A DNA stretch of 64,000 bases, from positions 310,001 to 374,000 of the forward strand of contig NZ_LN831029.1 of NCBI RefSeq assembly GCF_001457475.1. The letters are read 5' to 3'. Source of the stretch: Achromobacter xylosoxidans. GTDB taxonomy: Bacteria; Pseudomonadota; Gammaproteobacteria; Burkholderiales; Burkholderiaceae_B. Within the stretch, counting starts at the first letter, position 1. The number at the start of each line of letters is the position of its first letter. Shown one piece after another: positions 35,964 through 44,841 of the stretch. Below the pieces are notes generated by a model. That model was not told the origin of the DNA and searched no databases. It worked only from the letters and a program-made list of their open reading frames with translations. A program made the position numbers and the translations under genes.

Positions 35964-37334
35964 ATGGCGAAGAAGCAGATCCTCCTGAACGCGTTCAACA
36001 TGAACTGCGTCGGCCACATCAACCACGGCCTGTGGACCCACCCGCGCGATACCTCGACGCAGTACAAGACGCTGGACTACTGGACCGACCTGGCGCGCCT
36101 GCTGGAGCGGGGCCTGTTCGACGGCCTGTTCCTGGCCGATATCGTCGGCGTCTACGACGTGTACCAGGACTCGGCCGACCTGACGCTGCGCGAGTCGATC
36201 CAGCTGCCGGTCAACGACCCGCTGCTGGCGGTGTCCGCCATGGCCGCCGTCACGCGCCACCTGGGCTTTGGCGTGACGGTGAACCTGACCTACGAGGCGC
36301 CGTACCTGCTGGCGCGCCGCTTCTCGACGCTGGACCACCTGACCGACGGCCGCATCGGCTGGAACATCGTCACCGGCTACCTGGAAAGCGCGGCGCGCGC
36401 CATGGGCCTGTCGGAACAGATCGCGCACGACGAGCGCTACGACCGCGCCGACGAGTTCCTGGAGGTGGCCTACAAGCTGTGGGAAGGTAGTTGGGACGAC
36501 GACGCGGTGCGCGCCGACCGGCGCGCGCGTGTCTACGCGGACCCGGCCGCCGTGCGGCGCATCGATCACGAAGGCAAGTACTACAAGGTCCAGGGCTACC
36601 ATCTTTCGGAGCCGTCGCGCCAGCGCACGCCGGTGCTGTACCAGGCCGGCTCCTCGGGCCGCGGCCAGGCCTTCGCGGCGCGCCACGCCGAATGCGTGTT
36701 CGTGTCGAGCCAGACCAAGGAAGGCCTGCGCAAACTGGTGGCGGGCGTGCGCGAATCGGTGGCGCGCGAGGGCCGCGACCCGCGCGACATCAAGTTCTTC
36801 ATGGGCGTGACGGCGGTGGTGGGACGCACGGAGGCCGAGGCGCGCGAGAAGCACGCGGAGTACCTGCGCTACGCCAATCCGGAAGCGGGCCTGGCCCACT
36901 ACGCCAGCTCCACCGGCATCGACTTCTCGCGCTACGCGGCGGACGAACCGATCCGCTACGTGAAGAACAACGCGATCGAGTCGGCGGTAAAGAACCTGAC
37001 GGTGGCGCGCACCGACCGCACGGTGCGGGATCTGTTGGCCGACATGGCGCTGGGCGGACGCTATCCGGCGCTGGTGGGCAGCGCGTCGCAGGTGGCCGAT
37101 GAGCTGGCGTCGTGGGTCGAAGAGACGGACATCGATGGTTTCAACCTGGCGAGGACGGTGACGCCGGAGTGCTATGCGGATTTCGTGGATCTGGTGGTGC
37201 CGGAGTTGCAGGAGCGAGGCGTGTACAAGACGGCTTATGCGGAGGGGACGTTGCGGGAGAAGTTGTTTGGGGCGGGGCGGGCGTTGCTGGCGGGGGGGCA
37301 TGCTGCTGGGGAGTATCGGCGGGTGGGGGCTTAG
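35964..37334 (+). CDS. FMN-dependent monooxygenase, NtaA/SnaA/DszA (luciferase-like) family
   Basis: 456 aa, TIM-barrel luciferase-like monooxygenase of the NtaA/SnaA/DszA subgroup (FNMNCVGHINHGLWTHPRDTS at the start; WNIVTGYLESAARAMG; QAGSSGRGQAFAARHAE). Such enzymes use FMNH2 and O2 to cleave C-S or C-N bonds, for example sulfones and dimethyl sulfide. It closes a three-gene operon with the two SfnB-type proteins (gap 20 bp). Oddity: the last 33 codons including stop (37236-37334) contain 55 G and only 14 C, with GGG dominating for glycine, unlike the C-ending codons of the rest of the gene. Confidence 0.92.
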   Translation: MAKKQILLNAFNMNCVGHINHGLWTHPRDTSTQYKTLDYWTDLARLLERGLFDGLFLADIVGVYDVYQDSADLTLRESIQLPVNDPLLAVSAMAAVTRHLGFGVTVNLTYEAPYLLARRFSTLDHLTDGRIGWNIVTGYLESAARAMGLSEQIAHDERYDRADEFLEVAYKLWEGSWDDDAVRADRRARVYADPAAVRRIDHEGKYYKVQGYHLSEPSRQRTPVLYQAGSSGRGQAFAARHAECVFVSSQTKEGLRKLVAGVRESVAREGRDPRDIKFFMGVTAVVGRTEAEAREKHAEYLRYANPEAGLAHYASSTGIDFSRYAADEPIRYVKNNAIESAVKNLTVARTDRTVRDLLADMALGGRYPALVGSASQVADELASWVEETDIDGFNLARTVTPECYADFVDLVVPELQERGVYKTAYAEGTLREKLFGAGRALLAGGHAAGEYRRVGA

Positions 37335-37375
37335 GTTGTTTTTTGTTGGCGGGTGAGTTTTTGCTTCGTAGGTCG

Positions 37376-37533
37376 CCCCTCGGTCGGGCGGACCCGATGG
37401 CGGGCGCCCACGATTGCGGTCCGGAGCGTTCGCTCCGGACTGCCCCATCGTCATCCTCGTACGCCTTCGGCTCCCTACGGATTCCCTCGGGCGCATCGAG
37501 GTTGCCCGCCATCGGGTCCGCCCGACCGAGGGG
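37376..37533 (+). repeat. nested inverted-repeat element A
   Basis: Outer arms of 30 bp are perfectly complementary: 37376-37405 and 37504-37533. The 98-bp interior holds a second palindrome at 37419-37440 (arms GTCCGGAGCG, loop TT). The 88-bp core 37410-37497 recurs in opposite orientation as part of element B, with identical first 37 bases. The outer arms of the two elements differ in sequence but are self-complementary in each. Confidence 0.85.
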
Positions 37534-37718
37534 CTACGTGCGTTTAGGCTTGTCGCGCTGCTAGACCTGTGTGCAGGGAATGGAATCTACGGGGCAGCCC
37601 ATCGCGGCCGCGCGGGCGGCCACGATGAGCGTCTGTGTATTTGAAAGTGTTGCGGGTGCGCTGCGCGCTGGCGGTGGGCGGTTTTCTAATGGTTCCGCAC
37701 GTCAGGGGAGGGGCGGTG

Positions 37719-37772
37719 GTGGTCGGCGCGGCATAAGGCATGTTGCGCGTGACGACCTCTCGCGCCGACCAC
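37719..37772. repeat. 12-bp perfect inverted repeat
   Basis: GTGGTCGGCGCG at 37719-37730 pairs with CGCGCCGACCAC at 37761-37772 around a 30-bp loop. No T-run follows. It lies between elements A and B. Confidence 0.6.
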
Positions 37773-37994
37773 AAACAGGCGGGGTGCCAACAGGCTTTCA
37801 ATAGCAAGCGATTCGGCCTCTCCCACACGCGAGAGCGCCATTATCCCGACGCAAGACGTCGCGTAAGCCGCAAAAGGCCGCCCGCGCGGCCGGCTTGCGG
37901 CGGGCCCCGCAAGACCCTCCTCTCCAGCCCCGATGTGCGCCAAAACGCCAAGCACACCACCCGTCCCAACGCCCGAGGCTAAGCCTCATCGCGA

Positions 37995-38154
37995 GCGCGT
38001 GTCGGGGGCGGTGGGGGATGGCGGGGCGTGTAGATGCGCCCGGCGGAAACCGTAGGGAGCCGAAGGCGGACGAGGTTGAGCCCGGGGCAGTCCGGAGCGA
38101 ACGCTCCGGACCGCAATCGTAGCCCCGCCATCCCCCACCGACCCCGACACGCGC
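37995..38154 (-). repeat. nested inverted-repeat element B
   Basis: Outer arms of 33 bp at 37995-38027 and 38122-38154 are complementary with one mismatch. The interior contains, on the minus strand, the same core as element A (38120 to 38033), including the GTCCGGAGCG palindrome. The arms share only a GCCC(C)GCCATC start with those of element A. Orientation is opposite to element A. Confidence 0.85.
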
Positions 38155-38159
38155 GCCTT

Positions 38160-38276
38160 AAGAACTCAAATCCCCCCGCTCCCCAAAAAACCAAAACCCC
38201 CAGCAATAACGTCATATTTCCAAAACGACAAAGCAACCCAAACCATCAACCCACAACACATATCCTCATACCCACT
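38160..38276 (+). promoter_or_regulatory. C-rich, G-poor tract, possible Rho-utilisation region
   Basis: In these 117 bases I count 47 C and 6 G, in a genome near 67% GC. Long C-over-G bubbles with little structure are the known hallmark of Rho loading sites. It lies just before the metQ-ssu operon, directly after the strong hairpin element B. It could terminate read-through from upstream, or act as a Rho-dependent leader of the sulfur operon if transcription starts before it. Confidence 0.45.
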
Positions 38277-38347
38277 AAGTATTTTTCCCAAGGATTTCGC
38301 AATGACAGAATCCAGTCATCCCATTCGAATCCCGTCGGAAAAACACG

Positions 38348-39154
38348 ATGTCCTTCACCCGCCACCTGCTCACCGCCGCCACCCTCGCCCTGGCCCTGAC
38401 CAGTACGGCCCACGCCGACGCGCAAGAGAAAAAGACCATCACCGTCGGCATCTCCGTCGGCACCACCGAAAAGATCTTCGACGTCGTCAAGCAGGTCGCC
38501 GCCCGTGAAGGCCTGGAGATCAAGCTGGTCAAGTTCAACGACTACCAACTCCCGAATGCCTCCCTCAACGCCGGCGACCTCGACGCCAATGCCTTCCAGC
38601 ACAAGCCGTTCCTCGACAACCAGATCAAGGCGCGCGGCTTCGACATCGTTCCCGTCGGCCTGACCGTCACCGCGCCGCTGGGCTTCTACTCGCGCAAGAT
38701 CAAGTCGCTCAACGACCTGCCCGAAGGCGCGTCGGTCGGCATCCAGAACGATCCGTCCAACGGCAACCGCGCCCTGCGCCTGCTGGCCGCCTACAAACTC
38801 ATCACCCTCAAGCCGGAGGCCGAGCAGAAGAACAACGCCACCCCGCTGGACGTGGTGTCCAATCCGCGCAAGCTCAAGCTGGTGGCGCTGGATGCGGCGC
38901 AGCTACCGCGTTCGCTCGATGACCTGACGGCCGCCTCGATCAACAACGACTACGCCACCCAGGCCGGCCTGGTGCCGGCGCGCGATGCCATCGGCCGCGA
39001 GGCCGCCGACGGCCCTTATGCCAACGTGATCGCGGTGCGCACCAAGGACCGGGACCAGCCCTGGGTCAGGAAGCTGGTCGCCGCCTATCAATCGCCCGAA
39101 GTGCGCAGCTTCATCGAAAGCGAATTCAAGGGTTCGCTGATTCCCGCCTTCTGA
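38348..39154 (+). CDS. MetQ-type substrate-binding protein, copy 1
   Basis: 268 aa of the NlpA/MetQ family, which bind methionine or related sulfur compounds. The signal peptide (about 1-24, ending in AHA) has no lipobox cysteine, so unlike E. coli MetQ it should be a soluble periplasmic protein. [46 protein letters not shown] and [23 protein letters not shown] are family segments. It opens the long sulfur operon; its own permease and ATPase are presumably the metNI pair about 5.7 kb downstream, which also has a second MetQ. Confidence 0.9.
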   Translation: MSFTRHLLTAATLALALTSTAHADAQEKKTITVGISVGTTEKIFDVVKQVAAREGLEIKLVKFNDYQLPNASLNAGDLDANAFQHKPFLDNQIKARGFDIVPVGLTVTAPLGFYSRKIKSLNDLPEGASVGIQNDPSNGNRALRLLAAYKLITLKPEAEQKNNATPLDVVSNPRKLKLVALDAAQLPRSLDDLTAASINNDYATQAGLVPARDAIGREAADGPYANVIAVRTKDRDQPWVRKLVAAYQSPEVRSFIESEFKGSLIPAF

Positions 39155-39203
39155 TCCGCGCAGGCGCCGCGCACGACTCTCCAACGCAACACCGGCATCC
39201 AAC

Positions 39204-39797
39204 ATGAGCATCCTTACCCTGGCGGGCAGTCCGTCGCAGCGTTCCCGTTCCTCCGCCTTGCTGCGCCATGCCGCGCACCTGTTGCGCGCGCGCGGGCTGG
39301 CCATCGCCGAACTGGGACTGCGCGACCTGCCCGCCGAAGACCTGATCGAAGGTCATTACGCCGGTCCGGCCGCGAACGCCCTGCGGGCCCGCGTGGCGGC
39401 GGTCGACGCGGTGCTGATCTCGACGCCGGTCTACAAGGCGTCGTTTTCCGGAGGCCTGAAGGCGGTGCTGGACCTGCTGGATGAAAAGGCGCTGGCGGGC
39501 AAGGTGGTGCTGCCCATCGCCACCGGCGGCAGCCCGGCCCATCTGCTGGCGCTGGAGTACGGGCTCAAGCCGGTGCTGTCGGCGCTGGGCGCGCGCCACA
39601 TCCTGGCCGGCGTCTACGCCACGGACAAGCAGGTGCGCGTCGATGATGACGGCGCCAGCCATATCGATGACGACGTGCGCACGCGGCTGGAGGACTCGGT
39701 GGAGCGCCTGGCCGAGCAGCTGCGGCCGCGCGGGGTGGTCGTCAATGAAGCCTTCGATCTCGGCCGGCTCGCGCTCGCGGGCGGCTTCAGCGTCTGA
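39204..39797 (+). CDS. ssuE: NAD(P)H-dependent FMN reductase of alkanesulfonate use
   Basis: 197 aa flavodoxin-like fold. [11 protein letters not shown] at the N-terminus is the phosphate-binding loop, [20 protein letters not shown] is the SsuE signature and [28 protein letters not shown] the following conserved block. It reduces FMN with NAD(P)H and hands FMNH2 to the monooxygenases of this island (SsuD, the NtaA-type enzyme and the SfnB/DszC-like proteins all need reduced flavin). It is 49 bp after metQ and 17 bp before ssuA. Confidence 0.93.
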   Translation: MSILTLAGSPSQRSRSSALLRHAAHLLRARGLAIAELGLRDLPAEDLIEGHYAGPAANALRARVAAVDAVLISTPVYKASFSGGLKAVLDLLDEKALAGKVVLPIATGGSPAHLLALEYGLKPVLSALGARHILAGVYATDKQVRVDDDGASHIDDDVRTRLEDSVERLAEQLRPRGVVVNEAFDLGRLALAGGFSV

Positions 39798-39814
39798 ACC
39801 AAAAAGGGGTTTCC

Positions 39815-40780
39815 ATGCGCAGCATGATCTGGATATCGCGTCTTTCCGTCTTCCGCTGGCTGGCGGCGCTGCTGTGCGCGGCGTTGCTGTGGCCCGCCGC
39901 GCAGGCGCAGGATGCCAAGACGCTGCGCATCGGCTTCCAGAAGTACGGCACGCTGACCATCGTGCGCGCCCTGGGCGACCTGGACAAGCGCCTGGCGGCG
40001 CAGGGCATCACGGTGAAATGGACGGAGTTTCCCGCCGGCCCGCAGTTGCTGGAAGGACTGAACGTCGGCTCGATCGACTTCGGCACGGTGGGCGAGGCGC
40101 CGCCGGTGTTCGCGCAGGCCGCCGGCGCTGCGTTGGTGTACGTCGGCAACGAACCGCCGTCGCCCACCAGCGAGGCGATCCTGGTGCCCAAGGATTCGCC
40201 GATCAAGCGCGTGGCCGACCTGAAGGGCAAGAAGGTCGCGCTGAACAAGGGCTCCAACGTGCACTACCTGCTGTTCAAGCAGCTCGAGCGCGCCGGCGTG
40301 CCCTATGCCGACGTGAACGTTGCCTACCTGACACCGGCCGACGCCCGCGCCGCCTTCGAGCGCGGGTCGGTCGACGCCTGGGTGATCTGGGATCCGTTCC
40401 AGGCCGCGGCCGAGAAGCAATTGGGCGCGCGCGTGCTGGCCGATGGCACGGGCGTGGTCAAGAACTACCAGTTCTTCCTGGCCGCGCGGCCGTACCAGCA
40501 AGCGCATCCCGAAGTGATCCAGACCGTGCTGGAAGAGATCCGCAAGGGCGACCTGTGGGCGCGCGATCATCGCGCCGAGGCCGTGGCGCTGCTGCAGCCG
40601 GTGCTGGGACTGGACAAGGCGGTGGTCGAACTGGCCGCCGAGCGGCTGGCCTACGGCGTGCAGCCGATCACGCGGGAAGTGCTGCTGGAACAGCAGCAGG
40701 TGGCCGATGCGTTCCACGCGCTCAAGCTGATTCCCAAACCCCTCAACGTGTTCGACGCCGCGCCGTCGGGCCTGAAATAG
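39815..40780 (+). CDS. ssuA: aliphatic sulfonate-binding periplasmic protein
   Basis: 321 aa after a signal peptide (about 1-31, ending in AQA). Family segments: [78 protein letters not shown] and [20 protein letters not shown]. It captures alkanesulfonates in the periplasm for the SsuBC transporter. Its place between ssuE and ssuD is the standard ssuEADC order. Confidence 0.94.
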   Translation: MRSMIWISRLSVFRWLAALLCAALLWPAAQAQDAKTLRIGFQKYGTLTIVRALGDLDKRLAAQGITVKWTEFPAGPQLLEGLNVGSIDFGTVGEAPPVFAQAAGAALVYVGNEPPSPTSEAILVPKDSPIKRVADLKGKKVALNKGSNVHYLLFKQLERAGVPYADVNVAYLTPADARAAFERGSVDAWVIWDPFQAAAEKQLGARVLADGTGVVKNYQFFLAARPYQQAHPEVIQTVLEEIRKGDLWARDHRAEAVALLQPVLGLDKAVVELAAERLAYGVQPITREVLLEQQQVADAFHALKLIPKPLNVFDAAPSGLK

Positions 40781-40797
40781 ACAAGGGCAGGCATTCC

Positions 40798-41970
40798 ATG
40801 GACGTCTTCTGGTTCATTCCCACCCACGGCGATTCGCGCTATCTCGGCACCAGCCGCGGCGCGCGCGCCGCGGGCTATGACTACTTCCGCCAGGTGGCGG
40901 TGGCCGCCGACACGCTGGGCTACGACGGCGTGCTGCTGCCCACCGGGCGCTCCTGCGAGGATGCGTGGGTGGTGGCCTCCAGCCTGATCGGCGCCACGCG
41001 CCGGCTCAAGTTCCTGGTGGCGATCCGCCCCGGCGTCAGCTCGCCGCAATTCTCGGCGCGCATGGCCGCCACCTTCGACCGCCTGTCCGAAGGGCGGCTG
41101 CTGGTCAACGTGGTGACCGGCGGCGACCCCGGCGAGCTGGAGGGCGATGGCGTCTTCGTCAGCCACGACGAACGCTACGCCATCACCGCCGACTACCTGC
41201 GCATCTGGCGCGGCATCCTGGCAAACAGCCACGAGGCCGAGGGCTACAGCTTCGAGGGCGAGCAACTGGTGTCCAAGGGCGGCAAGGTGATCTACCCGCC
41301 GGTGCAGAAGCCGTATCCGCCGCTGTATTTCGGCGGTTCGTCGGAGGCCGCGCACGAGCTGGCCGCCGAACAGCTCGACGTGTACCTGACCTGGGGCGAA
41401 CCGCCCGAGGCCGTGGCGAAGAAGATCGCCGACATCAAGGCGCGCGCCGCGCGGCATGGCCGCACGGTGCGCTTCGGCATCCGCCTGCATGTCATCGTGC
41501 GCGAGACCGAAGCGGCCGCCTGGGCCGCCGCCGACGCCCTTATCAGCCACCTGAGCGAGGACGCCGTGCGCGCCGCGCAGACGGCGTTCTCGAAAATGGA
41601 TTCCGAAGGCCAGCGCCGCATGGCGGCCTTGCACGGCGGCAAGCTCAACGACGAGCACGGTGGCCGCAAGCACCTGGAGATCTCGCCCAACCTGTGGGCC
41701 GGCGTGGGCCTGGTGCGCGGCGGCGCCGGCACCGCCCTGGTGGGCGACCCCGAGACCGTGGCCGCGCGCATCCAGGAATATGCCGACCTGGGCATCGAGA
41801 CCTTCATCTTCTCCGGCTATCCGCACCTGGAGGAGTCGTACCGCTTTGCCGAGCTGGTGTTCCCGCTGCTGCCCGGCAAGGGCGGCAGGCAGGTCGGCAA
41901 CACCGTGCTGACGGGACCCTTCGGCGAAGTCATGGCCACCGAACTGGTGCCCAAGGAAGCGGCCAGCTGA
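40798..41970 (+). CDS. ssuD: FMNH2-dependent alkanesulfonate monooxygenase
   Basis: 390 aa luciferase-fold enzyme. It converts alkanesulfonates to aldehydes plus sulfite using FMNH2 and O2. Signatures: [19 protein letters not shown] at the start, [10 protein letters not shown] with the active-site region, [16 protein letters not shown], and [30 protein letters not shown]. The arginine-rich loop and length match the E. coli enzyme (381 aa). Its stop codon shares a base with the ssuC start (TGATG), so translation is coupled. Confidence 0.96.
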   Translation: MDVFWFIPTHGDSRYLGTSRGARAAGYDYFRQVAVAADTLGYDGVLLPTGRSCEDAWVVASSLIGATRRLKFLVAIRPGVSSPQFSARMAATFDRLSEGRLLVNVVTGGDPGELEGDGVFVSHDERYAITADYLRIWRGILANSHEAEGYSFEGEQLVSKGGKVIYPPVQKPYPPLYFGGSSEAAHELAAEQLDVYLTWGEPPEAVAKKIADIKARAARHGRTVRFGIRLHVIVRETEAAAWAAADALISHLSEDAVRAAQTAFSKMDSEGQRRMAALHGGKLNDEHGGRKHLEISPNLWAGVGLVRGGAGTALVGDPETVAARIQEYADLGIETFIFSGYPHLEESYRFAELVFPLLPGKGGRQVGNTVLTGPFGEVMATELVPKEAAS

Positions 41971-42752
41971 TGGATGCCGTCCGCAAGCCCGGCTGGCGCG
42001 CGGCGCTGGCGCCCTGGCTGGTCCCGGCCCTGATCCTGGGCCTGTGGCAACTGGCCGCGCAGGCCGGCTGGCTGTCTTCGCGCATCCTGCCGGCGCCGTC
42101 GGCGGTGGCGGCGGCAGCCTGGTCGCTGGCGGTGTCCGGCGAGCTTTGGCAGCACGTGCGCATCAGCGCCCTGCGGGCCTTGTGGGGCCTGCTGCTGGGC
42201 GGCGGGCTGGGCCTGGCGCTGGGCCTGTTGAACGGTTCCTCGCGCACCGCCGAGACCCTACTGGACACCACCTTGCCGATGATCCGCAACATCCCGGTGC
42301 TGGCGCTGATCCCGCTGGTCATCCTGTGGTTCGGCATCGAGGAGACCGCCAAGCTGGCGCTACTGTCGCTGGGCGTGTTCTTCCCCGTGTATCTCAACAC
42401 CTTCCATGGCATCCGCTCGGTCGATCCCGCGTTGATCGAGATGGGGCGTTCCTATGGCCTGTCCGGATGGCCGCTGTATCGCGACGTCATCCTGCCGGGC
42501 GCGCTGCCTTCGATCCTAGTGGGCCTGCGTTTCGCGCTGGGGTTGGTGTGGGTGATCCTGATCGTGACCGAGACGATATCGGCGCAATCCGGCATCGGCT
42601 ACATGACCATGAACGCGCGTGAGTTCCTGCAGACCGACGTGGTGTTGCTGGGCATCCTGCTGTATGCGCTGCTGGGCAAGGCCGCCGACACCCTGGCGCG
42701 GGCGCTGGAGCATCGCCTGCTGCGCTGGAACCCGGCCTACCGGCCGGCCTGA
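41970..42752 (+). CDS. ssuC: aliphatic sulfonate ABC permease
   Basis: 260 aa inner-membrane permease with about six helices. The coupling motif region is EMGRSYGLSGWPLYRDVILPGALPSILVGLRFALG (EAA loop), and RILPAPSAV lies near the first helix. It forms a homodimeric pore for sulfonates with the SsuB ATPase, which in this locus is encoded 3.6 kb downstream rather than next in line. The start overlaps ssuD by one base. Confidence 0.94.
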   Translation: MDAVRKPGWRAALAPWLVPALILGLWQLAAQAGWLSSRILPAPSAVAAAAWSLAVSGELWQHVRISALRALWGLLLGGGLGLALGLLNGSSRTAETLLDTTLPMIRNIPVLALIPLVILWFGIEETAKLALLSLGVFFPVYLNTFHGIRSVDPALIEMGRSYGLSGWPLYRDVILPGALPSILVGLRFALGLVWVILIVTETISAQSGIGYMTMNAREFLQTDVVLLGILLYALLGKAADTLARALEHRLLRWNPAYRPA

Positions 42753-42776
42753 ACGCCATCCTCGCGACGAGACGCC

Positions 42777-44003
42777 ATGGCCAAGATCCATCCCCATCCC
42801 GATACCGACCGTGCACCCGCCACCGGCGCCGCGCCGGCGCGCGCGGCCGATACCGCCAGCGCTGTCCAGGCCCTGGCCGAGCAACTGGCGGCGACCGCCG
42901 TCGAACGCGACCGCCAGGGCGGCCACGCCGCCGCCGAACGCGAACGGATCCGCGCCAGCGGCCTGCTGCGCCTGTCGGTGCCGACGCAGTACGGCGGCGC
43001 CGGCGCAAGCTGGTCGACTGTTCTGGCGGCGGTGCGCACGCTGGCCGAGGCCGACAGCGCGCTGGCGCACGTGTTCGGCTTCCATCATCTGCAAGTGGCG
43101 GGCGTGCTGCTCTATGGCACGCCTGAACAGCACGCGTATTTCCTGACGCCCACGGTCGAACGCAATCTGTTCTGGGGCAATGCGCTCAATCCGCTCGACC
43201 GCCGGGTGGTGGCGCGCGCCGAATTGGACGGCTACCGCATCGACGGCGTCAAGAACTTCAGCTCCGGCTCGGTCGGATCCGACCTGCTGACCTTCTCCGC
43301 CTGGCACAAGCCTTCGGGCACGGCGCTGATCGCCGCGCTGCCCACGCGCGCCGATGGCATCACCGTCAATCCCGACTGGGATGCCTTCGGCCAGCGCCAG
43401 ACCGACAGCGGCACGGTGCGCTTCGATCACGTGTGGCTGGAGCCGGTGCAGGTGCTGCAGGCGCCTGGCGTCGCGCCCACGCCGCGCGCCACGCTGCGCT
43501 CTCAGGTGGCGCAGCTGATCATGACCAACCTGTACCTGGGCATCGCCCGCGGCGCCTTCCAGGAAGCGCGCCGCTATGTGCGCGAGGACGCCCGGCCCTG
43601 GTTCGCGTCGGGCGTGCAGCGCCATGCCGACGATCCCTACGTGCAGGAGCGCTTCGGCGAGTTCTGGCTGCGGGTGCAGGCGGCGCAGGCGCTGGCCGAC
43701 CTGGCGGGCCAGCGGCTCGACGCGGCGCTGGCGCGCGGCCCGTCGTTGACCGCCGACGAACGTGGCGAGGTGGCGGTGGCCGGCGCCCAGGCCAAGGTGC
43801 TGGCGCACCGCGCCGCGCTGGAGGTAGGCAACGGCCTGTTCGACGTCACCGGTGCCTCGTCCACCGCGGCGCGCTACGGCTACGACCGCTACTGGCGCAA
43901 CGCGCGCGTGCACACGCTGCACGACCCCGTGGCCTACAAGATCCGCGACCTGGGCCGCTACGCGCTGCTGGACCAGATTCCCGAACCCACCGCGTATTCC
44001 TGA
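42777..44003 (+). CDS. SfnB/DszC-like flavin-dependent monooxygenase
   Basis: 408 aa, acyl-CoA dehydrogenase fold, closest in look to DszC/SfnC-type enzymes that oxygenate sulfur compounds with reduced flavin. Segments: RIRASGLLRLSVPTQYGGAG, VFGFHHLQVAGVLLYGT, FFxGNALNPLD, DGVKNFSSGSVGSDLLTFSAWH, and YDRYWRNARVHTLHDPVAYKIRDLGRYAL with a PEPTAYS end. It is distinct from the tandem SfnB pair at 33.5-35.9 kb (different core motifs). It lies 24 bp after ssuC and 28 bp before metN, inside what is otherwise an ssu operon. Confidence 0.88.
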   Translation: MAKIHPHPDTDRAPATGAAPARAADTASAVQALAEQLAATAVERDRQGGHAAAERERIRASGLLRLSVPTQYGGAGASWSTVLAAVRTLAEADSALAHVFGFHHLQVAGVLLYGTPEQHAYFLTPTVERNLFWGNALNPLDRRVVARAELDGYRIDGVKNFSSGSVGSDLLTFSAWHKPSGTALIAALPTRADGITVNPDWDAFGQRQTDSGTVRFDHVWLEPVQVLQAPGVAPTPRATLRSQVAQLIMTNLYLGIARGAFQEARRYVREDARPWFASGVQRHADDPYVQERFGEFWLRVQAAQALADLAGQRLDAALARGPSLTADERGEVAVAGAQAKVLAHRAALEVGNGLFDVTGASSTAARYGYDRYWRNARVHTLHDPVAYKIRDLGRYALLDQIPEPTAYS

Positions 44004-44031
44004 TGCGCATGACCTTCACCTAGATTCGCCG

Positions 44032-44841
44032 ATGACCGATCTTTCTTCCCTTCCCGACCTGGCCTCGCTGCCGCAGCCGCTGATCCGGCTGGACGCGGTG
44101 AGCAAGTCGTTCGCCACGCGCGCCGGCCGCTTCGACGCGGTGCGCAACGTGTCGCTGTCGATCCGCGCCGGCGACACCTTCGGCATCATCGGCAAGAGCG
44201 GCGCGGGAAAATCGACCCTGCTGCGCCTGATCAACCTGCTCGAACGTCCCGACGAAGGCACGGTGCGGGTCGGCGGCACCGAGCTGACCGCGCTCGGCAA
44301 GCCCGCGCTGCGCGCCGCGCGCCAGAACATCGGCATGATCTTCCAGCAGTTCAACCTGCTGCAGAACGAGACCGTGTTCGAGAACGTGGCCTTCCCGCTG
44401 CGCGTGCATGGCGGCCGCGGCCGCGAGCAGATCGCGGCGCGGGTGCGTGAATGCCTGGAGATCGTCGGCCTGACCGACAAGACCGCCAGCCATCCGGCGC
44501 AGTTGTCCGGCGGCCAGAAGCAGCGCGTGGCGATCGCGCGCGCGCTGGCCAGCGAGCCGGCGGTGCTGCTGTGCGACGAGCCGACCTCGGCGCTCGACCC
44601 CGAGACCACGCGCTCGGTGCTGAGCGTGCTGCGCGACATCAACAAACGCCTGGGCGTGACCATCGTCATCGTCACGCACGAATTGGCGGTGGTGCGGGCG
44701 CTGTGCCGCCACGTGGCGGTGATGGAGAACGGCCAGGTGCTGGAGCAGGCCGAGATTTCCGGCGCCGGCGTGCACCTGACCTCGGCGCTCGGCCGCGAGC
44801 TGATCCGCGAAGCCACCCATCCCTATGAAGAGGTCGCCTGA
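44032..44841 (+). CDS. metN: methionine-type ABC transporter ATPase, short form
   Basis: 269 aa. Walker A GKSGAGKST, Q-loop IFQQFNLL, signature LSGGQKQRVAIARAL and Walker B VLLCDEPTSALDPETT are intact, and the sequence is MetN-like. E. coli MetN is about 343 aa because of a C-terminal NIL/ACT-like domain that binds methionine and shuts the transporter down. That domain is missing here (the chain ends shortly after the D-loop/H-loop region), so feedback inhibition by methionine is not expected. The TGATG overlap couples it to metI. Confidence 0.92.
   Translation: MTDLSSLPDLASLPQPLIRLDAVSKSFATRAGRFDAVRNVSLSIRAGDTFGIIGKSGAGKSTLLRLINLLERPDEGTVRVGGTELTALGKPALRAARQNIGMIFQQFNLLQNETVFENVAFPLRVHGGRGREQIAARVRECLEIVGLTDKTASHPAQLSGGQKQRVAIARALASEPAVLLCDEPTSALDPETTRSVLSVLRDINKRLGVTIVIVTHELAVVRALCRHVAVMENGQVLEQAEISGAGVHLTSALGRELIREATHPYEEVA

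Larger units (their letters stand above)
37335..38347. other. 1-kb intergenic cassette rich in inverted repeats
   Basis: About 1.01 kb between two same-strand sulfur operons with no convincing gene; short ORFs here run through the repeats. Contents in order: GT-rich stretch (37335-37375); element A (37376-37533); a 12-bp inverted repeat (37719-37730 with 37761-37772); an imperfect hairpin at 37867-37901 (GCCGCAA...TTGCGGC with GGCCGC/GCGGCC inside); element B (37995-38154); a C-rich, G-poor tract (38160-38276); and the promoter/leader of the metQ-ssu operon. Elements A and B are described separately. Confidence 0.75.

Noticed and set aside
37353..37547. Small ORF after the FMN monooxygenase
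   Set aside because: It runs entirely through inverted-repeat element A, has repeat-encoded Pro/Arg-rich content and no usable ribosome binding site.
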